This document shows positions 25,014-34,386 of a stretch of DNA of 64,000 bases, piece after piece. The translations under genes were made by a program, and so were the position numbers. This DNA is from Oikopleura dioica (lineage: Eukaryota > Chordata > Appendicularia > Copelata > Oikopleuridae), in assembly GCA_907165135.1 (NCBI GenBank), contig OU015568.1, forward strand, positions 15,449,208 to 15,513,207, read 5' to 3'. The notes beneath the pieces were generated by a model. The model was not told the origin of the DNA. It made no database searches and saw nothing but the letters and a program-made list of their open reading frames with translations. Positions within the stretch are counted from its first letter, which is position 1; every line of letters starts with the position of its first letter.

Positions 25014-27418
25014 ATGAAGGTCACTTCTCACCAAAAAGAATTAACTAAAGAAAAAGTCGTGTCATGGTTAGAAAATTTTACAAAGAAATTGGAAAGATGG
25101 ACGAGCAGAGATGATTTGGATAGATTGATTTTATCCGCTGAGAGAATGTATTTTCAAGAAGAAGATGGTTCTGAGTGGACACAAATGGAAATCCAAGATG
25201 AAGAGGCGATCGTATTATTTTCAGGAGAGCGTGAAAAATTTAAGTTGAATTTGTTTCAGAAGAAAATTCTCGCTGAAAATCCTGAGTTTCGCGGAAGAAT
25301 TATTCGACGAACAGATTTAAAAGAAGAAGTTGGGGATTGGATTCTCGACAATTCTTTTCAGGAGAAATTACTATCAAGTGGTGGAGAAGCGATCGTTTTG
25401 AAAGAGAAATTTGAAGGACTTGAGCTTGCTGTTCGAGTTCAATGCTTTGATCCAGCGTTATTTACAAAGAAAAAGAATGAAGAAATGAAATTTGAAATCA
25501 ATCTTTCAAAAGACTTTGAAATCGCCGAAGATTTTATGCCATATAGTCCATCTCTAGGCCTCGGACGTAAAAAATCATCACCACCAGCCGGTCGTCGTAC
25601 GGTAACAAGAGTAGGCTCATTCGAAATCTCTTAAAAAGGGCTTTCTGTTAAGCTAATAAAAAAACTGGGCCCTGTCCTCCTTTTTCGAGATATTTGATTT
25701 TGAAGGTAAGCTTCGAAAAATATTTTTCAAAATAACTCGTAACAGAAAGGGACGTCTTTTTTACGTCCGAGGCCTATCCATCTCCCGAAGATCAACGGCG
25801 AAACGGACTAAATGGCATTCCATCGCATCCAAATGTGATCAAACACTTTTGCAATATAGAGATCTTCTCAACTATTGATGATGATCAGGAAGATTGCCTT
25901 GGCTGGGTGACAATCATGGAATGTTGTGATGCTGATCTAAGAAGCAGGCTGAAGGCGAATGACTTAACTTTAGATGAAAGAAAAAGAATTGCGATTGGAG
26001 TCTGGAATGGATTGGAATATTTCGGGAAAATAGGGATCAGGCATGAAGACCAAAAGCCCGAAAATATTCTTCTCAGAGATGGAGAAGCAATATGGATCGA
26101 TTTCGGCATACTCAGAGATGTAACGGGAAGAAAGAGTTATCGTCAAATGGGTTACACGCGTCGAGGAAGCAAGTACATGAGGATCAGTAGCCTTTGTGAG
26201 TTTGCAGTAGACGTATTCTTTTTATATTCGCTTTTTATCTAGATGCTGGCTCTGCCGCATTTGCTGGTAGTTACTCACTTTGTGGTAGGCCAGGTATTGG
26301 TGGTAATATCATGTATATTCTTATTCTTTGCGACTGGAAGACTGGATGGTATCTATGTTTTCATCCAATTGATGATGGTACACAAACAATGATTGGCGAA
26401 GAGCTCGAGGTAAGAGGATCACCTAAAATCGCTTTTAAAAAATACAAAAGGCCTGTAATGCAGAGTGGCTGACAGTTACTGAGCTAAGCAAATACTCAAA
26501 GCCAGTACAAAAAATAGAAAATGTATCGAAAATTGTTTCGCTCAAAAACATTCCTTCTCATATTTGTCTTGACGACGAGAATTTGACGAAGTCTTATGGG
26601 ATGGCATTCCTGAAACAACGTCTGACCAGATATCTAAATAAGGATTTTGAAAATTTGACAAAGAATGTTCTCGATCAAGGAGACAGCGATCTTTGCGTTC
26701 CCATTTCGGTCAGTGTTCTTATCCGATGGGCAATCAAGAATGATGTGAAGCTTGACGAGTCGTACATGGACTATATTCTGCAAACATATTTCAGTATTGA
26801 TATAATTTTCCCTACATTAACGATGATTGTTTATCCTCGGAGTCTTGCTGGATTTACTCTCAACCCGAAACGAGAAGAAAAAGGATTCCAAGAAAACAAA
26901 ATCGAGCTTCTTTTGAAGCGACTCAAGTATCCAACTTATTTCTTTGAAAGTGGATGGAATATGATCAGAAATTTTGGAACGACGATGGTCAATGCTGAGT
27001 TTGACTATGAAGAAGGTTCACTTTTAAGTAAAGTCTTTTATTTATTCTTGATTTAGTACTTCTTCACGAAAAATTTTCCTTTTCCCGTCCATTAACTGTA
27101 ACTGGCGCCTATCTTAACACTGACGGCAGCGTTGACTTTCACCAAATGACTGTAGATCGGATCGAGAATAAAGAGTATATTCTTCAAAATACTCTCACCT
27201 CTCATTCTCCATTCCAAATAAAAATTCCGCTAAAAAGACAATACTACGCTACATACGAAATGATGGAAGAGTGTTTAGATTTTTTCAACGATTATGTTTT
27301 CTATGGACCAAACAACGAGTTTTTAATGCTGGCTAACGAAGAATTCAACATGAAAGAAAAAACATGGTATCTTTTACCACAAGCTTACTCAATCGCTCTT
27401 ACCCCTGTACAATTGTAA
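25014..27418 (+). CDS. Kinase-like/papain-like cysteine peptidase fusion protein, copy 2
   Basis: Five phased exons, 25014-25601, 25772-26195, 26243-26409, 26451-27027 and 27057-27418, give about 705 residues. Residues 1-115 are an unrecognised module shared with copy 1 (LTKEKVVSWLENF). A kinase-like domain follows: GGEAIVLK with Arg141 where the ATP-anchoring Lys is expected (LAVRV), catalytic loop RHEDQKPENILL (HRD changed to HED) and an intact DFG (IDFG, Asp about 306). The rest is a papain-like fold: Gln469-Gly and Cys475 (DQGDSDLC, six apart as papain Gln19/Cys25) and His614/Asn630 (16 apart as papain His159/Asn175). It therefore looks like a kinase-like regulator fused to a potentially active thiol protease. 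No signal peptide: probably cytosolic. A MITE (25555-25776) sits at the exon 1/2 border; intron 1 as modelled lies inside it. Function unknown; the fusion is not one I know. Confidence 0.75.
25555..25776. mobile_element. hAT-like MITE inside the fusion gene
   Basis: Perfect terminal inverted repeats TAGGCCTCGGACGTAAAAAA / TTTTTTACGTCCGAGGCCTA and an exact 8-bp target duplication TCCATCTC (25547-25554 and 25777-25784) define a 222-bp element. Eight-base duplications are typical of hAT transposons. With duplication it adds 230 bases, which would break the host frame. GT at 25602 and AG at 25770-25771, both inside the element, are in phase and would splice most of it out. Confidence 0.88.
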
Positions 27419-27851
27419 ATAGAAGATCATTTTCAACTCATGAGAAGATCTAAGCACCTGTTACTTAAGAATTAAAGAGCGAAAGACACGAACGAAGCTT
27501 GTTAGGTGTCCATTTCTTAACTTAATACGCCCTTAATATCCTTAGGAGACGCATCTTAAACGCCTTCGCGCAATTCACGTTTTCATAATATTGCCCTTTC
27601 GAATTCGGTAAATTTTAAACAAATTAAGTGCGAGGGGGCGTAAACTAAATATGAAAAGAAAACCGAGACGATTATTAATTAAGAATTCTGCGCGAAATGC
27701 AAATTTATTCTATTTTCTTGCTGAAAAACATGCAAAATTACAAGCAAATTCTCAAATCATCATTTGAGTCAAGATTCGTTTGCTTCAAAAACAGCATCAT
27801 CGGAAAATCCATCAGATGGTTCTTCTTGCTCAGAGGTCAACTGACAGGACA

Positions 27852-28026
27852 TCTTATTCTGGGGAGGTGTCTGAAACCGACAAAAAAATTTCGACAAATT
27901 TTGCGTGGAAATTTTCAACCAATCAGAAGCCTGGATTCAGCTCACCGGCCAATCAGCAGCCGAGTAGCCGCCCACGCAAAATTTGTCGAAATTTTTTGTC
28001 GGTTCCAGACGCCATCCCCTTATTCT
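27852..28026. mobile_element. MITE with long inverted repeats
   Basis: The left arm (GTGTCTGAAACCGAC, then AAATTTCGACAAATTTTGCG) and right arm (CGCAAAATTTGTCGAAATTT, then GTCGGTTCCAGACGCC) pair over about 55 bases. The 65-base loop contains two CCAATCAG motifs. Confidence 0.75.
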
Positions 28027-28309
28027 TGGCCAATTGACGGGATGTAGGACGAGATGTCTTAAATATCGATAATAAAGGCTTAAAAAACATAATACTGTAA
28101 TAACAATAATACAGGAAAAGGCCTAAACTCAGCGGTAACGGGATTCAAAATAATTCAAATCATCGCGGATATTTCGGGTCGATTGGGGTTTCTGAATTTG
28201 GCATTTCTACTTGTGGTTAGAGGGATGAGTCCAGAAGCGATTAGCGCCTGGATTGAGCGGCGATTATTACGCGCATGACGTTATGGCCGGTTGTAATTAT
28301 GCGTTACCT

Positions 28310-28990
28310 TGAAATGTTGACGTGAATTAGGCCGCGGTCGAGGGGTCGGCTCATTCCCTCATCATCAACGGCGATCGAGGCGGTGAGATTCAACCCAGCG
28401 CCACGACTTCCAACTTTAATTTTATTCTGGCGTTGGACTCATTTTGAAATTGATGATGAGGGACTTTTTCCTGTTTCGACTTTTGAAGGCGGTTTTCGAT
28501 GGAGTCACTGTCGGATGTCGATCGTTGCCGTTCAAGACGAGCTACTGTTTGAGCCTGAAATATTAGATGAAAAAAATTTCATGCCCTTAAAATTTTTTAC
28601 CCTTCGATAATAGGGAGATCTATTTCTTGGACTCTTGATCGGCGAATTCTGAACGGGAACTGCAATAGATTGCCTTCGATTCTCCGTCTCCGATTGTTTC
28701 GCATTTGAAATTTGGCTCTGGTCAGATAAGACTTTGATATCTGAAATAGAGGATTCTAAATAAGCGGAATTATCCGCAGATGGAACTGACCATCGTCGGA
28801 TTCGCCGGTTTCCACTTTTGGCGAAAGCTGAATTTTAATCGGTCTTGATAAGGCTTTTCGAAGAAGAATAATATAAACGAAGTTAATAATTGATAAGAAG
28901 GAATTTAAAATTCTATTCTCTTTGGAGATAAACAAACATGCTATTTCCAAAGACGGTCATTCTGGGTCCAAGAGGTACTCGATTTTAAAG
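28310..28990 (-). CDS. Coding blocks downstream of the LTR element (possible TMC tail exons)
   Basis: Several minus-strand blocks look coding by composition and splice context: PIKIQLSPKVETGESDDGQ near 28840-28785, SQISNAKQSETENRRQSIAV near 28700, LERQRSTSDSDSIENRLQ near 28530, and LNLTASIAVDDEGMSRPLDR near 28390, the last followed by AG|GTAACG. They are Ser/Arg/Lys-rich, as in disordered cytoplasmic tails. They lie on the same strand and downstream of the TMC gene, with the retrotransposon between. Linking them to it is inference; I could not phase all junctions. Confidence 0.35.
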
Positions 28991-29248
28991 AAATCGAAAA
29001 GCCCATTCACTGTCGATAGGAGACGTTTCCTTCAAATCATTCAGCTGTCGATGGCTTATTCGGAGATTTCGCAATTTCAGGAAATTCAGCTGGGCGCGAA
29101 ATTCTCCTACGCCATACTGGCTTTAGAGCTTTCTTGCCGTGCCAGCTGATGATTACGCTTTACTACTGCCAGTTCTATTCAATTTTCCAGTTGCTGAACT
29201 CTACAGAGTCATCATTGAATAGTTGCGTTTTAATCTGGCCACTGATTG

Positions 29249-29483
29249 TGTAGTGCTTTTGCAAAGAGACTACAAAAGAGGCTTGTGAGTGTAAAAAGTT
29301 TATTTATTTGTGAATGTCGAGCGGTCTTGATTTCGCTAAAAGAAAGACAGTATATATATTGTTAACAGAAAAACAGTGAAGGAGTAACTCGCGCAGTGAT
29401 CGGTTCACTCGGCCAGTGATCAGCACTTGAGTAGCACTTGAGTTAGCATTGATGTTCAGTAGCTCTTATGTAAAGACACTACA
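29249..29483 (-). repeat. 3' LTR
   Basis: 235 bp, TG...CA ends, reads as identical to 36018-36252. Confidence 0.95.
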
Positions 29484-29500
29484 TATCCTCCTTCTTTTTA
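29484..29500 (-). promoter_or_regulatory. Polypurine tract
   Basis: On the minus strand AAAAAGAAGGAGGATA directly precedes the 3' LTR; such purine runs prime plus-strand DNA synthesis. Confidence 0.7.
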
Positions 29501-30922
29501 GAAACTGTTATCATCTGGTGCGTTGAGAAGATCGAGAAATCCAAAAGCGTCGAAGTTTGTTTCCTCGTTTGTCTCATTTGGGGCAAGAATTTCATCTAGT
29601 ATGTTGTTTATGTGCTCGTTTGAGGGTGGTGGAATCGCTGGATTCGGGCTGAGAAGTTGATCTGGGTCATCTTGCCATGTTTCAGTTCTCGCGGGAGAGG
29701 CTAAAATTGATGAAGTTGGTGTCGGAGGGTCTAGTGCTGGCTGAGCCGGTGCTGGTTGAGTATCAGGTAGTGGTGTTTCAGCTGGTGTAGCTGCGTGTTC
29801 AGTAACAGGCGGTAGAATATTCAGGGAGAATACGACTTCAGATTGGACCGGTTGTGGCTGGTCTTGGAGAATGTCTTCAACTAGAGTAGGAATCCAGCTC
29901 AAGGCGATTCGAATTTCGTTTCTTATGGTGTTTTGGTGTTCTAACCTACTCCAAATTCCAAGTTTTCTATTGAAGTTCCTTTCAAAATCTCGCAGTATAA
30001 CTTCTGATTCAGCAAGGTTTTTCGGGGAGAAGAATGTCCGTAAACTAGCAAGAATGATCCACTCTAGTAATCGAAGATTACCGTCATGCTTGAGTATAAT
30101 TGGCAATCCTTGCAAGCACAGCGTCGGGCATTGTTCTTGTATTTGCTGATTGATGGCGCGGAGATTCATCATAAATTCGTGGAATTCAGTTAAGAGGGCT
30201 CGAAATTTCGGAATATAATCGAAATTGGTTTCAATTCCCCACAAGCAGGGTAAACAATGCTTCTGAAATTTTCTTTTGAGGGGCTCGGACCTAAAGTAAT
30301 GGACATCTTGTTCAATCGCTCTCATTTTCTCTCCTTAGCTTGTTTTAAAAACTTCATCTGCCACATTCTGATATGGAACACTTTTTCCTTGTCAAGTATC
30401 ATGAGTAGTAGCCTTCTTTTGTTTAACTGTAATTGTTGTATACGATGAGCAGCTTGATGAGCGGCTTCGTTTCCGACAGTGCGCAAGTGCACTTGAGATG
30501 GGCGCGCGTTTTTCAAGGAATAAGCGGTATTCCTTCGGTGTTTGCAGTTAGTGCCAATTGGAACGTTAGCAGTTTATTGTTCCACAGTCGTGCTCGAACT
30601 GATTTTAACCAGGTTTCTCAAAAGCTCGAATGGCGCCGTTGAACATTTCGAGAAATTCCAGAAAAGAGATTCATTTCGAAGACTGGCCATTTTGACTTGT
30701 GTTGCAGGTATATTTTATCCAATGGGGTTTTGACGATTGGCAATTTCGGAGGTCCCTTCTCCATGAGCTACCATTTGGATATTTGCAAGTCGGACGTCCA
30801 ATGGGCTTTAATGTATTGGCAACCAGGTTTTTATATAGCTGGATTTTTGCAAGGGAGTTTAAGAGGTCCTTCCTCTCCCTTTTTATTTTTGGCGTTTTCT
30901 CGGTCGAAGCCGTTTCGACCAA
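29498..30922 (-). CDS. Retrotransposon accessory region after pol (unknown ORFs)
   Basis: Three minus-strand frames follow pol: 30922-30671 (overlaps the pol end, basic), 30516-30322 (GNEAAHQAAHRIQQLQLNKR; no ATG in frame) and 30325-29498 (275 residues from an ATG). The last two touch in an ATGA stop/start overlap, suggesting reinitiation, and 30922-30671 shares a frame with the last, so splicing could join them. The long frame has an alpha-helical N-terminal half and a Pro/Thr-rich C-terminal half (PAETPLPDTQPAPAQPALDP). No signal peptide, membrane span or furin-like site is visible, so there is no support for an envelope protein. Function unknown. Confidence 0.6.
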
Positions 30923-33900
30923 GAATTTTCATTTTCGTCGTCGGAGTTGATTATTGTCTCGGTTGACAGAATTTTATCAAAACAATTTTGCGATTTTTTG
31001 ATTGGTTGTTTAGCTGGAAGATTGTTGGTTTCCATCTGTGTTATAGTTCCATTCGTTGAGTGTGCTTTCTCGATTTGACTGTTTTTGGTGTCATCATGGT
31101 CGTTTTCATTAAGCTCTATAATTTTACAAGGCCGAATCAGATTGATGTGTCTTCTGTATTCGCGTCCTGTATGAATGTCCTTGACAATGTACGAGTCTTT
31201 TGCGATGCGTTTATGGATCGTATAAGGACCGTGCCAAACTCTGCTGAGTTTGCCTAGAGCAGGTTTCCAGATCAAACATTTTTGATTAATTTTAAGGGTA
31301 GGGCAGCTGTTTTTGTCGGCGGCGACAAGTTTGCGGTGCTTTGCAATTTGGTGCGCTAGAATCGAAGGGTGGAGCTCTCTGAAGTAGCTTTCAATTGATT
31401 TTATCCAGGGTTTTCCAGGGCCTTTTGCGTCGAAATTTGTCTGGAATGGTGGATGAAAACTTCTTCCATAGTAGGCTTCATTTGCGCTGAGTCCATCCAA
31501 AGATTCTTTTGGAAGGTTATTGATAAAGTATTTGCTCATTGGCCACGCTGAGGACCAGTTTTTATTTGAAGCATTCAAGCTCTTGAGCTTCAGGTGTATT
31601 TCCCGGTGAACTCGCTCGAGTTGACCATTACTTTGGCTTCGATAAGCTGTAGTTGTTGTATGACGGATTTCAAAGCGTTTGAAGATTTCTGTGACAAGTG
31701 GTCCATTTAGCTCGGCTCCGTTGTCTGTAATTGCATCGCCGGTAATACCATGCGTCAGTATAAGATTGAGGAGTTGTTTTGCGACAACTTCATCAGTCTT
31801 ACGGCTTAAGGGTATACCATCGAGGAATCCTGTGAGTGAGTCCATTGCAGTAAGTAGGTATCTTTTTCCAGCAGCGTCAGGCCTGTAGTAGTCAACAAGA
31901 TCGAAGTGAGTTTTTGAAAACGGTGTTTCTGCGAAACGTCGATTTTCGATCATTGAAGGTTTCAACTTCGGCATTGGTTTTATCTGGATACATGTTGGGC
32001 AAAATCGAGTGAGTTGGCGAGTTTTGTGCTGGATTTGGTGGATGTAGAATTTTTTGCAGAGGATGTTTAGTTGTTTTGATCCACAGTGTCCTGTGATACA
32101 GTGTAAGTACTGTAAGAATTCTTCACTGAGATTATTTGGTAGCACAAGCCGATCATCTTTGAAGAGAACATTCTTTTTGATTTTAAAAGGAGATGTTGGA
32201 TTCCGTTTCACTTTTTCGATAATGTTACGCGTAGATCTGCATTCCATTTGAAGAGTATTCATTTCATCCTCGTCGAATGATCTGTCGCTGAACGTAAAAA
32301 GAATCTTCTTTTTGCTTTCTGGAACAGCTGTATGTAGCAGCAGGACAGTGTCCGGGATTCCATCAAAGTTTTCAGCATCTTTTTCGAGCTCAGAGCTTTT
32401 GTAGTCTGGAAGACGACTAAGCCAATCGGCAGTTGCCATAATTGGTGAGTTTCCTTCTCGGTGTAGAATTCGAAAATCGAATCGGAGGAGATAGTTTAAG
32501 ATATTCATCTTTTTTATATCATTCTTCTTCAATTCTCCTTGCTCCTTGAATAGGAAGAGAAGACTTTTATGGTCTACCACAGCTGTGAAAGTCGTGTTCA
32601 ACAGGTAGAATTCGAAAAAACTGATTGATAAACCGAGTGCGAAGAGTTCTTTTTCTCGCATACTTCGTCGGAGGTCAGGTCCTGTAAGGGCTTTCGAAAA
32701 GTATCCAAGCGGGTGAAGCTGATCATCTTCTTTTTGGTATAGGCAGCCGCCAATTTTTGATCCTGAGCTGTCGGTCACAAGGATAAGTTCGGATCCTTCT
32801 TTATAATGGGCTAAGCAGGGTCGTTCAAGAAGTTTCTTTTTGATCTCGGTGAATGCAGTTTGGTGTTTTTCTTCCCAGATAAAGTCACGATTTTTTGAAG
32901 TCAGCTCGTACAGCGGCTGAAGAATAGAAGAGCCGTTTCGTACGAATTTAAGGTTGTAATTTATTGAGCCTAACATTCGCTTGACTTCGTCACGGTTTTG
33001 GGGCGGTTTCAGATCTCGTATGACTTTTAAATGTTTTTCGCTTGTCTGAATTCCATCTTTGGAGATTGAATGTCCAAGGAAGTTGAGTTCTGGTTTGCAC
33101 AAAAAGACTTTCTTTTGTGAGAGAAGCATTCCGTGATCTTGGCATGTCTTTAAGATAAATTCGATTGTCGCAAAGTGGCTTTCAAAATCCCCATCGATTG
33201 CAATAATGTCATCTAGAAAGCATATGATAGACTTATGATTAAGGATTTTGGCCATGCATCTGGAAAATGCTGCAGGTCCAGTTGCTACTCCATAAAGCAT
33301 TCTATGCGCGGCATAGTGTTTGTTGTTGTGAGAGAACGCCATTTTTGGGCGATCTTTTTCGAGTGTTTGAAGTTGCCAGTAACCTCGGTGCAAGTCGAAA
33401 TTTGAGATAAAACATGAGTTTTTGTTGGAAAGACGTTTCCCGATTTCGTAGAAAATTTGTTGCATAGATGGTAGTGGAAACCTGTCTTTGACGAGTAAGG
33501 CGTTCAGGTTTCGGGCATCAGCTGAGACTCGGTGACTTCCGTCAGCTTTCTTGAGAACCAGCAAAGGCACGTTATTCGGTGATTGCGTTTCTCCAATAAC
33601 ATCGAGTGATTCCCAAACTTCGAATTGAGAGTCAACTACGGGTTGTAGGTGAATAGCAATAGGGCGCGGCGGTTGGTGAGTTGTTGCTTCCTCATTATGA
33701 AATGGCATAGAGAATCGGTATCCATGGATTTTGCCAAGGTCAGAGTCATCCATTGAATATGAAAGGCGATATTTACAATTAAGGGCGAAAAGTTTTTGTT
33801 TTTGGTCTTCGGTTGTCTGTCCATATGAACCAATTTCTGGCTGGAAATTGATTTTGGCTGCTTTTTGACTACGAAGTTTTTGGAATTTTTCTAAAGATTT

Positions 33901-34383
33901 TTTTTCGTTTTTATCATCGAGGTCGATTTCTACAATTGCGTTTAGGGCGTTGACTTTGATGTTTGAGTTTTTGTTGAGATCAGGATGTACAATTTTGATT
34001 CGTTTTTGATTAATGAGTATGAAGTCGTTGTCTGCGCTGATTTGTAGATCATGAAGGTGGTCCAGTCCAAGTATGATTGGGACACATAAGTGTTTGATGA
34101 TAAGCGGTTGTGTTTTCAGGTGTAGAGGACCATCCATTGTTTTTATTTCCATAAAAAGCGGCGTAGAGAGAACATCTGGAGTTATGATCTGGTTGTTTGC
34201 GCAATAGACTTGAAGTTTTGATTTTGTTGTTTTTCCTATGAACGGTAAAGAAGAGTCGATACATGTCCGGGAACAGGCAGAATCCACAAGGGCAGGGACG
34301 GTGTAGTTGCTGATCGTGACATTGACAAATTTAAGTGACTTTGGACAAGATAGGTAGTTAGGGCATGTTATTTCAATTCCTAG
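30883..34383 (-). CDS. pol: pol: protease, reverse transcriptase, RNase H, integrase
   Basis: Open frame of 32 codons plus 1134 residues directly in frame after the gag stop. Counted from 34287: protease motif LVDSACSRTCID (DSA instead of the usual DTG/DSG) with ILGLDHL later; RT with FLDD at about 357-360; RNase H start VTDSSG near 504; integrase zinc finger (GHCGSKQ then FCPTC) and D,D,E core with DLVDYY, TDNGAEL near 855 and LERVHRE; a GPY-type end (WHGPYTIHKR). All catalytic acids I looked for are present. No ATG is needed: expression is probably by readthrough of the UGA at 34386-34384. Confidence 0.92.
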   Translation of the reverse strand, partial: LGIEITCPNYLSCPKSLKFVNVTISNYTVPALVDSACSRTCIDSSLPFIGKTTKSKLQVYCANNQIITPDVLSTPLFMEIKTMDGPLHLKTQPLIIKHLCVPIILGLDHLHDLQISADNDFILINQKRIKIVHPDLNKNSNIKVNALNAIVEIDLDDKNEKKSLEKFQKLRSQKAAKINFQPEIGSYGQTTEDQKQKLFALNCKYRLSYSMDDSDLGKIHGYRFSMPFHNEEATTHQPPRPIAIHLQPVVDSQFEVWESLDVIGETQSPNNVPLLVLKKADGSHRVSADARNLNALLVKDRFPLPSMQQIFYEIGKRLSNKNSCFISNFDLHRGYWQLQTLEKDRPKMAFSHNNKHYAAHRMLYGVATGPAAFSRCMAKILNHKSIICFLDDIIAIDGDFESHFATIEFILKTCQDHGMLLSQKKVFLCKPELNFLGHSISKDGIQTSEKHLKVIRDLKPPQNRDEVKRMLGSINYNLKFVRNGSSILQPLYELTSKNRDFIWEEKHQTAFTEIKKKLLERPCLAHYKEGSELILVTDSSGSKIGGCLYQKEDDQLHPLGYFSKALTGPDLRRSMREKELFALGLSISFFEFYLLNTTFTAVVDHKSLLFLFKEQGELKKNDIKKMNILNYLLRFDFRILHREGNSPIMATADWLSRLPDYKSSELEKDAENFDGIPDTVLLLHTAVPESKKKILFTFSDRSFDEDEMNTLQMECRSTRNIIEKVKRNPTSPFKIKKNVLFKDDRLVLPNNLSEEFLQYLHCITGHCGSKQLNILCKKFYIHQIQHKTRQLTRFCPTCIQIKPMPKLKPSMIENRRFAETPFSKTHFDLVDYYRPDAAGKRYLLTAMDSLTGFLDGIPLSRKTDEVVAKQLLNLILTHGITGDAITDNGAELNGPLVTEIFKRFEIRHTTTTAYRSQSNGQLERVHREIHLKLKSLNASNKNWSSAWPMSKYFINNLPKESLDGLSANEAYYGRSFHPPFQTNFDAKGPGKPWIKSIESYFRELHPSILAHQIAKHRKLVAADKNSCPTLKINQKCLIWKPALGKLSRVWHGPYTIHKRIAKDSYIVKDIHTGREYRRHINLIRPCKIIELNENDHDDTKNSQIEKAHSTNGTITQMETNNLPAKQPIKKSQNCFDKILSTETIINSDDENENSWSKRLRPRKRQK

Positions 34384-34386
34384 TCA
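34381..34386 (-). promoter_or_regulatory. UGA-CUA stop-codon readthrough site between gag and pol
   Basis: The gag stop is TGA followed by CTA. The pol frame continues in the same register (99 bases from the stop to the GTG at 34287, no intervening stop). UGA CUA is the known leaky context used by some RNA viruses and some animal genes. Readthrough itself is inference. Confidence 0.75.

Noticed and set aside
29498-30325. Envelope gene of the LTR element
   Set aside because: No signal peptide, transmembrane segment or cleavage motif.
30697-30966. Plus-strand frames with hydrophobic text in the retrotransposon
   Set aside because: Antisense to the pol end and accessory region; no independent support.
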